Of a DNA stretch of 6,503 nt, positions 1-4,911 are shown in pieces. The stretch is from Patiriisocius_A hiemis. Its GTDB lineage: Bacteria > Bacteroidota > Bacteroidia > Flavobacteriales > Flavobacteriaceae. Every line of letters starts with the position of its first letter. The first letter of the stretch is position 1. The DNA lies in contig NZ_JAVRHZ010000011.1 in assembly GCF_031846325.1 (NCBI RefSeq), forward strand, positions 1 through 6,503, written 5' to 3'. A model generated the notes under the pieces. The model did no database searches and was not told where the DNA came from. It worked only from the letters and a program-made list of their open reading frames with translations. The translations under genes were made by a program, and so were the position numbers.

Positions 1-50
1 CAAAGGGGGCTTCTTACTTTTTAAAAATATATCTTAGTAGTTACTAGATT

Positions 51-80
51 TTTAAAGACAAAAGCATATAACTACCTTTG
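51..80 (+). promoter_or_regulatory. Candidate pruA promoter (Bacteroidota type)
   Basis: TACCTTTG at 73-80 is an exact match to the Bacteroidota -7 element TAnnTTTG. The -33 element is weak: TTTA at 51-54, 18 bases upstream, matches TTTG at three of four positions. Transcription would start near 85-88, giving a leader of about 40 bases before the ATG at 127. The assignment rests on the -7 match and its position; no second candidate was seen in the first 126 bases. Confidence 0.5.
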
Positions 81-126
81 TGAAAAATTAATAACGAATT
101 CCGAAAAGGAAACAAAAACAATAAAT

Positions 127-1752
127 ATGGGAAAAGGTTTTTTTGAAGTTCCAATAGCAGTTAATGAACCAATATTATCATATGCACCAGGTTCGTCAGA
201 GCGAGAAAGAGTTTTAAAAACTTATAAAGAGATGTATAATGAGACTATCGAAGTCCCACTATATATTAATGGAAAAGATATTAAGACTGGCAATACAGCT
301 AGTATGAATCCTCCACATGACCACCAGCATAACCTTGGCGTTTACCACAAGGCAGACAAATCTCATATTGAAGAGGCAATTAGTTCCTCAATTGAAGCTA
401 GAAAAAAATGGTCAAAAATGCCTTGGGAACAAAGAGCAGGTATATTTCTTAGAGCTGCTGAACTTATTGCAGGGCCTTACAGAGCTAAGATTAATGCGGC
501 TACAATGTTAGCGCAATCTAAAACAATTCATCAAGCAGAAATTGATTCAGCTTGTGAGCTTATAGACTTTTTACGTTTTAATGTTCAGTTTATGACTGAA
601 ATTTACCATGAACAACCAGAATCAACTTCTGGTGCTTGGAATAGATTAGAATATAGACCTCTTGAGGGCTTTGTATACGCCATAACTCCATTTAACTTTA
701 CCGCTATTGCTGGAAATCTACCCGCAAGTGCGGCTCTTATGGGTAATGTTGTAATTTGGAAACCAAGTGATAGTCAAGTATATTCTGCAAAAGTAGTATT
801 AGATGTATTTAGAGAAGCTGGTGTGCCAGATGGTGTTATTAATATGGTTATGGGTGATCCAGTAATGATTACTGATACTGTATTAGAAAGTCCAGACTTT
901 AGCGGACTCCACTTTACAGGATCTACAACAGTTTTTAAAAATCTTTGGCAACAAATTGGAAGTAATATCCATAAGTACAAAACTTACCCAAGAATAGTTG
1001 GAGAAACTGGAGGTAAAGATTTTATAGTTGCACATAAGACTTCTAATCCAAAACAAGTAGCTACTGCTATTGCTAGAGGTGCTTTTGAATTTCAAGGGCA
1101 AAAATGTAGTGCAGCAAGTAGATGTTATATCCCTAAAAGCATTTGGGAAGATGTAAAAAAATATCTTGTAGCTGACATCAACTCATTTAAAATAGGTTCT
1201 CCTGAGAATATGGAAAACTTTATAACAGCAGTTATACACGAAGGTTCTTTTGACAAACTTGCTGGTTATATTGATCAAGCAAAAAAAGATAATGATGCAG
1301 AGATTATTGCAGGAGGAACCTACGATAAATCTAAAGGATATTTTATTGACCCAACTGTTATTGTTACAGAAAACCCTAAGTACACTACTATGTGTACAGA
1401 ATTATTTGGACCAGTAGTAACTATTTACATCTATGAAGATGAGGCGTGGGAAGAAACATTAAAGCTAGTTGACGAAACTGGAGAATACGCACTTACTGGA
1501 GCTGTATTTAGTGAAGACAGATACGCTTTAGAAACAGCAGTAAAAGCATTAGAGAATGCTGCAGGAAACTTTTATATAAATGACAAACCAACTGGAGCAG
1601 TTGTTGGACAACAACCTTTTGGTGGTGCAAGAGGAAGTGGTACTAATGATAAAGCCGGAAGTAAATTAAACCTATACAGGTGGATCTCTCCAAGAATGAT
1701 AAAAGAGACATTTGTTACTCCAGTAGATTACAAATATCCTTTCCTAGGTTAA
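127..1752 (+). CDS. pruA: L-glutamate gamma-semialdehyde (1-pyrroline-5-carboxylate) dehydrogenase
   Basis: This enzyme oxidises L-glutamate 5-semialdehyde, in equilibrium with 1-pyrroline-5-carboxylate, to glutamate using NAD+. It is the second step of proline breakdown and acts in the cytosol. The 541-residue protein is a complete aldehyde dehydrogenase. Visible motifs are the N-terminal NEPILSYAPGS segment typical of the eukaryote-like P5C dehydrogenases, ITPFNF at 186-191, WKPSD at 211-215, the NAD-binding FTGST at 263-267, the catalytic Glu293 in GETGGKD, the nucleophile Cys327 in GQKCSAASR, and PFGGARGSGTNDKAGS at 497-512, which in this family helps to bind the substrate. The length and N-terminus fit the monofunctional group 1 form (like mitochondrial ALDH4A1), not a PutA fusion; no proline dehydrogenase domain is present. 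The ATG at 127 keeps the conserved N-terminus; GGA at 108-110 is a distant, weak Shine-Dalgarno. A candidate promoter and a terminator flank it, so it is probably monocistronic. Confidence 0.97.
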   Translation: MGKGFFEVPIAVNEPILSYAPGSSERERVLKTYKEMYNETIEVPLYINGKDIKTGNTASMNPPHDHQHNLGVYHKADKSHIEEAISSSIEARKKWSKMPWEQRAGIFLRAAELIAGPYRAKINAATMLAQSKTIHQAEIDSACELIDFLRFNVQFMTEIYHEQPESTSGAWNRLEYRPLEGFVYAITPFNFTAIAGNLPASAALMGNVVIWKPSDSQVYSAKVVLDVFREAGVPDGVINMVMGDPVMITDTVLESPDFSGLHFTGSTTVFKNLWQQIGSNIHKYKTYPRIVGETGGKDFIVAHKTSNPKQVATAIARGAFEFQGQKCSAASRCYIPKSIWEDVKKYLVADINSFKIGSPENMENFITAVIHEGSFDKLAGYIDQAKKDNDAEIIAGGTYDKSKGYFIDPTVIVTENPKYTTMCTELFGPVVTIYIYEDEAWEETLKLVDETGEYALTGAVFSEDRYALETAVKALENAAGNFYINDKPTGAVVGQQPFGGARGSGTNDKAGSKLNLYRWISPRMIKETFVTPVDYKYPFLG

Positions 1753-1771
1753 TTTTAGTAAATAAATCATA

Positions 1772-1810
1772 AATAAAAAGAGTGCTTTATTAATAATCAC
1801 TCTTTTTATT
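1772..1810 (+). terminator. Hairpin terminator after pruA
   Basis: A perfect 13-bp inverted repeat pairs 1772-1784 (AATAAAAAGAGTG) with 1798-1810 (CACTCTTTTTATT) around a 13-base loop. The loop itself contains the palindrome TTATTAATAA. The right arm supplies a T-rich stretch on the plus strand, 20-58 bases after the pruA stop codon. Because the outer stem is A-rich on the left and T-rich on the right, it could also act on minus-strand transcripts that escape the rpsT terminator. Confidence 0.8.
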
Positions 1811-1823
1811 ATAAGTTATATCT

Positions 1824-1860
1824 AAAAAAAAAACTCTTTCAGAAAACTGAAAGAGTTTTT
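1824..1860 (-). terminator. Hairpin terminator after rpsT
   Basis: A perfect 14-bp inverted repeat pairs 1829-1842 (AAAAACTCTTTCAG) with 1847-1860 around an AAAA loop. Read on the minus strand, the stem runs into ten consecutive T residues (complement of 1824-1833), a classical intrinsic terminator 24 bases after the rpsT stop. On the plus strand the right arm is followed by AAATTTTTT, so it may also stop pruA read-through. It sits 13 bases from the pruA hairpin, making a back-to-back terminator pair between the convergent genes. Confidence 0.88.
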
Positions 1861-1884
1861 AAATTTTTTGAACCAAATTCTTTT

Positions 1885-2136
1885 TTACAGAGAAGCTACG
1901 TGCTTAGCCATATTAGATTTTAGGTTAGCAGCTTTGTTAGAATGTATAATATTCTTTTTAGCTAACTTATCTATCATTGAAACCACAGAAGGAAATAACT
2001 TTTCAGCCTCTTTCTTATCCGTAAGTTCTTGAAGCTTTTTCATAGCATTACGTGTCGTCTTATGTTGGTAACGATTACGTAAACGCTTTGTTTCGCTATT
2101 TCTGATTCTCTTTAATGCTGACTTGTGATTCGCCAT
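1885..2136 (-). CDS. rpsT: Small ribosomal subunit protein bS20
   Basis: Protein S20 of the 30S subunit binds 16S rRNA during subunit assembly. The 83 residues match the usual length for this family in Bacteroidota. The N-terminus MANHKSALKRIRNSETKRLR is typical: Lys/Arg-rich and helical. The Lys-rich segment KKLQELTDKKEAEKL and the C-terminal HSNKAANLKSNMAKHVASL are also family hallmarks. The start is ATG at 2134-2136; the leader just before it (AACTAATATAATAAAC) has no Shine-Dalgarno sequence, which is common in this phylum. It lies 24 bases downstream of tRNA-Glu with no promoter or terminator visible between them, so it is probably expressed from the tRNA promoter at 2254-2284, and release of the tRNA would leave a very short mRNA leader. 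It ends at the strong terminator at 1824-1860. In E. coli S20 represses its own translation; nothing in this sequence tests that here. Confidence 0.97.
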   Translation of the reverse strand: MANHKSALKRIRNSETKRLRNRYQHKTTRNAMKKLQELTDKKEAEKLFPSVVSMIDKLAKKNIIHSNKAANLKSNMAKHVASL

Positions 2137-2160
2137 GTTTATTATATTAGTTCAATTTTG

Positions 2161-2232
2161 TAGTCCGTAGGGGAATCGAACCCCTGTTACCAGGATGAAA
2201 ACCTGGCGTCCTAACCCCTAGACGAACGGACC
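2161..2232 (-). tRNA. tRNA-Glu (anticodon TTC)
   Basis: The minus strand folds into a complete 72-nt cloverleaf. The acceptor arm pairs GGTCCGT with ACGGACT and includes a G1-U72 wobble. The D-stem is GTCT/GGAC with an AGGGGTTA loop. The anticodon stem CCAGG/CCTGG encloses the loop TTTTCAT, with anticodon TTC at 2199-2197 reading GAA and GAG. The variable loop is TAAC. The T-arm AGGGG/CCCCT has the loop TTCGATT, and the discriminator base is A. The 3' CCA is not encoded (the next bases are CAA), so it must be added after processing. The gene has its own strong Bacteroidota promoter 22 bases upstream and is followed 24 bases later by rpsT. Confidence 0.97.
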
Positions 2233-2253
2233 ATTAGTTTTTAATTGCGGATG

Positions 2254-2284
2254 CAAAAATACAACTATTTTTAAATGTCGCAAA
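2254..2284 (-). promoter_or_regulatory. Promoter for tRNA-Glu and rpsT (Bacteroidota type)
   Basis: On the minus strand, TTTG (complement of 2281-2284) is followed after 19 bases by TATTTTTG (complement of 2254-2261). Both elements match the Bacteroidota -33/-7 consensus TTTG-N19-TAnnTTTG exactly. Transcription would begin near 2246-2249, about 15 bases before the mature tRNA-Glu 5' end. It is the best promoter match in the window, as fits a stable RNA plus a ribosomal protein gene. Confidence 0.82.
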
Positions 2285-2309
2285 TACTAAAATAACTTTT
2301 TTTAAAAAA

Positions 2310-3782
2310 TTAATATGCCTTTGCAAAAAGTACCCTTTTTTGAGATGGTTTACCTGTAACTACACAAGCCCCTAGCTCTTCAACAGCATCTAAAGGTATA
2401 CACCTAATAGTAGCCTTTGTTTCTTTTTTAATACGCTCTTCAGTTTCAGGAGTTCCATCCCAATGCGCAGAGATAAATCCTCCTTTATCTTCTAACACTT
2501 TTTTAAATTCGTCATAACTTTCTACACTAGTTATATTTTCTTTTCTAAAATTAGAAGCTTTTGTGTACAAGTTAGTTTGAATTTCATCCAGCAAGGCAAT
2601 AACTTTTTCTGAAACAGAGCTCATATCAATAAACTCTTTAGACAAAGTATCTCTTCTGGCTATTTCAACTGTCCCCTTTTCAACATCCTTTGGTCCAATT
2701 GCGATACGTACTGGAACTCCTTTTAATTCATATTCATTAAACTTCCAACCGGGTTTATGTGTATCTCTATTATCAAATTTTACCCTAACACCTTTACTTC
2801 TTAATTCAGTCACAAGTCTTTTTGCAACTTCACTAACCGCTTCAAATTGTTCATCACTTCTATAAATTGGAACTATCACAACTTGGTCTGGAGCAAGATT
2901 AGGTGGTAATACCAATCCATTGTCATCACTATGCGTCATAATTAAAGCTCCCATAAGCCTTGTAGAAACCCCCCAAGAAGTAGCCCAAACATGTTCTTGT
3001 TTCCCTTCTTTTGTAGCAAATTTTACATCAAATGCCTTTGCGAAATTTTGTCCTAAAAAGTGAGAGGTACCGGCTTGTAACGCCTTACCATCTTGCATCA
3101 ATGCTTCTATACAATAAGTTTCTAGTGCTCCAGCGAAGCGCTCACTTTCTGTTTTAAATCCTTTTATAACAGGAACTGCCATAAAATTTTCAGCAAAATC
3201 TGCATAAACATTAATCATTTGCTCTGCTTCAGCAAGAGCTTCTTTTTCAGTAGCATGGGCTGTGTGTCCCTCTTGCCATAAAAATTCTGCTGTACGTAAA
3301 AACAAACGAGTACGCATTTCCCAACGCACAACATTAGCCCATTGATTTATGAGAAGCGGAAGATCTCTGTAAGATTGTATCCATTTTCTATAAGTGTCCC
3401 ATATAATAGTTTCTGAAGTAGGACGAACAATTAACTCCTCTTCAAGCTTTGCATCTTCATCTACAACTATACCACCATTTTCATCATTCTTTAACCTATA
3501 ATGAGTAACTACTGCACATTCTTTAGCGAAACCATCTACATGACTTGCTTCTTTACTAAAATAGGATTTTGGAATAAACAAAGGGAAATATGCGTTTTGA
3601 TGTCCTGTTTCCTTAAACATTCTGTCTAATTCTGCTTGCATTCTTTCCCAAATTGCAAAACCGTAAGGTTTGATAACCATACAGCCACGAACTCCAGAAT
3701 TTTCGGCCAAATCTGCCTTGATTACAAGCTCATTGTACCATTTTGAGTAATCTTCACTTCGTGTTGTTAAGTTTTTAGCCAT
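2310..3782 (-). CDS. proS: Prolyl-tRNA synthetase, archaeal/eukaryotic type
   Basis: This class II synthetase charges tRNA-Pro with proline using ATP in the cytosol. At 490 residues it is the shorter form that lacks the bacterial editing insertion and carries a C-terminal extension, as in Thermus, archaea and the eukaryotic cytosol. Visible parts: motif 1 around 41-71; the RPTSET loop at 120-125; motif 2 around 150-176 (VVRWEMRTRLFLRTAEFLWQ, then EGHTAHAT); the proline pocket segment around 237-245 (AGTSHFLGQ); motif 3 at 269-281 (SWGVSTRLMGALI); an anticodon-binding domain from about 300 to 400; and the C-terminal domain ending RVLFAKAY. The terminal Tyr490 is expected: in Thermus ProRS the final Tyr carboxylate reaches the active site. 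Only Cys461 and Cys473 remain where metal-binding relatives have four Cys, so the zinc site looks lost. No Shine-Dalgarno precedes the ATG. No convincing terminator separates it from tRNA-Glu, so some read-through is possible. Confidence 0.97.
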   Translation of the reverse strand: MAKNLTTRSEDYSKWYNELVIKADLAENSGVRGCMVIKPYGFAIWERMQAELDRMFKETGHQNAYFPLFIPKSYFSKEASHVDGFAKECAVVTHYRLKNDENGGIVVDEDAKLEEELIVRPTSETIIWDTYRKWIQSYRDLPLLINQWANVVRWEMRTRLFLRTAEFLWQEGHTAHATEKEALAEAEQMINVYADFAENFMAVPVIKGFKTESERFAGALETYCIEALMQDGKALQAGTSHFLGQNFAKAFDVKFATKEGKQEHVWATSWGVSTRLMGALIMTHSDDNGLVLPPNLAPDQVVIVPIYRSDEQFEAVSEVAKRLVTELRSKGVRVKFDNRDTHKPGWKFNEYELKGVPVRIAIGPKDVEKGTVEIARRDTLSKEFIDMSSVSEKVIALLDEIQTNLYTKASNFRKENITSVESYDEFKKVLEDKGGFISAHWDGTPETEERIKKETKATIRCIPLDAVEELGACVVTGKPSQKRVLFAKAY

Positions 3783-3838
3783 AGTTGGAGGTTTGGCACA
3801 AATGTTGTGACTATATTAAAAGTATATTAAATATTAGA

Positions 3839-3865
3839 TTGTCTCGGCAAAACTAATTATTTTTC
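3839..3865 (+). promoter_or_regulatory. Weak candidate promoter for the lipoprotein/FadL-like gene pair
   Basis: TTG at 3839-3841, a 16-base spacer and TATTTTTC at 3858-3865 (one mismatch from TAnnTTTG) form the only plausible plus-strand promoter between proS and the lipoprotein gene. The start would fall near 3872, about 20 bases before the ATG. It overlaps the better proS promoter on the other strand, so the two may compete. The short spacer and the mismatch make this tentative. Confidence 0.25.
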
Positions 3866-3878
3866 AGATGTTCAACAA
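3848..3878 (-). promoter_or_regulatory. Candidate proS promoter (Bacteroidota type)
   Basis: On the minus strand TAGTTTTG (complement of 3848-3855) exactly matches the -7 consensus TAnnTTTG. Two overlapping -33 candidates lie upstream, both TTG: complement of 3873-3875 (spacer 17) and of 3876-3878 (spacer 20). Predicted transcription starts near 3841, leaving a leader of about 58 bases to the proS ATG at 3782. Confidence 0.7.
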
Positions 3879-3893
3879 TTAAATCGTACCATT

Positions 3894-4874
3894 ATGCAAA
3901 CTAAAAATACATTCAATATAAATTCAATAACTATAGCGGCTAGTGCTCTATTAGCTTTAGTTTTGAGTTCATGTGGGACTTATTACAATGGTGCTGCTAG
4001 CCAAGATGGTATCTATGAGACCGAAACTAGGACTGCTTATGAAGAAGAAGTTGAAGTCTCCCCTAATTCAAATTATTACAAGCAATATTTTGCGTCAAAA
4101 GATAAGGATTTTGAAAACCTCCCTGAAGAAGGAGCCATTTTTACAGATATAGAAGCGTATTCAACTTCAGAAACTTTAGCCGAAGACGGAACAATTGTTA
4201 TAGAAGAGAGGGAATATGAAGAAGACTATGGTGGATGGGGAACCAATGGTGGAGAGGTAACTGTAAACATATACAATAATGGCTGGAACAACTGGGGCTT
4301 TTATAATGGCTGGGGTTGGAATTACGGATTTTACAATAACTGGTATAGACCATGGGGTTGGAATTATGGCTGGGGATTCTACAACGGCTGGGGCTGGGGT
4401 AATCCTTATTGTTTTGGTGGTTTTTACAATAATTTCTATTATGGAGGTGGTTACTATGGAGGATATTACAACAATGCTGTAGCCTACAATAGAGGCAGAA
4501 GAAATGTTGATTATGCATCTAGGGGTAGAACAAATTATACTAATAGATCAAACACTTCTACTAGAAGAAATTCTTACTCTCGTTCTGAAAATATGAGAAG
4601 AGCGAATTCTAGAGCTACAAGAAATATCACAAACTCTAGAAATATTAGAAGAAATAACAATTCAAGAACTATAAGAAATTCTAATTCTCGTAATAATAAT
4701 TCTAGAAGCATTAGAAATAATTCAAGAACATCAAGACCCTCATACTCAAGACCTTCAAATTCAAGAAGTAGTAGAGGGAGCGTTAGGAGTTCTAGCTCAA
4801 GTAGATCTTCTGGTGCTACCAGAGGTGGTTCATCGAGAGGTGGGAGCTCTAGAGGTCGTGGTGGTAGAGGATAA
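3894..4874 (+). CDS. Low-complexity lipoprotein with acidic, aromatic-repeat and Arg-rich blocks
   Basis: I do not recognise a functional family. The 326-residue protein starts with a lipoprotein signal: hydrophobic residues 12-24, then the lipobox LSSC with acylation at Cys27, so it is probably anchored in the envelope. No acidic cluster follows the Cys directly, so the Bacteroidota surface-export signal is not evident. Three blocks follow. Residues 38-111 are acidic (23 Asp/Glu, 5 Lys/Arg). Residues 112-193 are rich in Trp, Tyr, Phe, Gly and Asn, with GFYNGWGW (135-142, 161-168) and WGWNYG (140-145, 154-159) each occurring twice. Residues 200-326 hold 33 Arg, no Lys and only two acidic residues, mixed with Ser and Asn, ending in RGG-like repeats. 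The blocks look disordered or self-associating and could interact by charge and by cation-pi contacts; that is inference. The ATG at 3894 places the signal peptide properly; no Shine-Dalgarno is seen. The FadL-like gene follows after 37 bp without a terminator, suggesting one transcript. Confidence 0.85.
   Translation: MQTKNTFNINSITIAASALLALVLSSCGTYYNGAASQDGIYETETRTAYEEEVEVSPNSNYYKQYFASKDKDFENLPEEGAIFTDIEAYSTSETLAEDGTIVIEEREYEEDYGGWGTNGGEVTVNIYNNGWNNWGFYNGWGWNYGFYNNWYRPWGWNYGWGFYNGWGWGNPYCFGGFYNNFYYGGGYYGGYYNNAVAYNRGRRNVDYASRGRTNYTNRSNTSTRRNSYSRSENMRRANSRATRNITNSRNIRRNNNSRTIRNSNSRNNNSRSIRNNSRTSRPSYSRPSNSRSSRGSVRSSSSSRSSGATRGGSSRGGSSRGRGGRG
4293..4397 (+). repeat. Coding repeats of the Trp/Tyr/Gly block
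   Basis: This part of the lipoprotein gene encodes residues 134-168. GFYNGWGW is encoded at 4296-4319 and again at 4374-4397; the copies are identical in protein but differ by synonymous changes in 5 of 8 codons. WGWNYG is encoded at 4311-4328 and 4353-4370, also differing only synonymously. The repeats are imperfect and in frame. Confidence 0.8.
4491..4871 (+). repeat. Low-complexity Arg/Ser/Asn/Gly coding tail
   Basis: This stretch encodes residues 200-326 of the lipoprotein. It is dominated by AGA (Arg), AAT/AAC (Asn) and TCT/TCA/AGT (Ser) codons, giving DNA with many short recurrences such as TCTAGA and ATTAGAA. The last 17 codons encode RGG-type motifs with Gly and Ser. It is one open frame with a strongly skewed composition, not a non-coding satellite. 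Confidence 0.7.
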
Positions 4875-4911
4875 AATTTTCAATTAACTTTTATTAAGTA
4901 AAGTATTTAAT

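Noticed and set aside
1..22. Possible right arm of a terminator (CAAAGGGGGCTTCTT followed by TTTTT)
   Set aside because: It looks like the second half of a G/C-rich hairpin from an upstream gene, but the matching left arm would be outside the window, so it cannot be supported here.
774..1101. Two overlapping minus-strand open frames inside pruA
   Set aside because: They are antisense to well-conserved pruA codons, have no recognisable motifs and no promoter of their own.
2285..2309. Possible proS terminator in the A/T run after its stop codon
   Set aside because: Only a short TTTTTTAAAAAA palindrome without G/C pairs is present, too weak to call a terminator.
3787..3804. GGAGG at 3787-3791 followed by ATG at 3802 on the plus strand, like a Shine-Dalgarno and start
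   Set aside because: The frame stops after two codons (ATG TTG TGA). The GGAGG is the complement of the proS leader and has no gene to serve.
4279..4482. Hydrophobic open frame of 67 codons on the plus strand inside the lipoprotein gene
   Set aside because: It is an out-of-frame reading of the same repeat block; the Gly/Ile/Thr pattern follows from shifted TGG/GGN/AAT codons.
4198..4518. Open frame of 106 codons on the minus strand, rich in His, Asn, Cys and Ser
   Set aside because: It lies wholly inside the lipoprotein gene and its odd composition is the antisense image of the Trp/Tyr/Gly/Asn repeats. It has no family resemblance and no promoter.
4491..4871. AT-rich recurrent DNA (TCTAGA, ATTAGAA) considered as a CRISPR-like or satellite array
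   Set aside because: There is no fixed repeat length or spacer pattern, and the whole stretch is one open frame with Arg/Ser/Asn codon bias.
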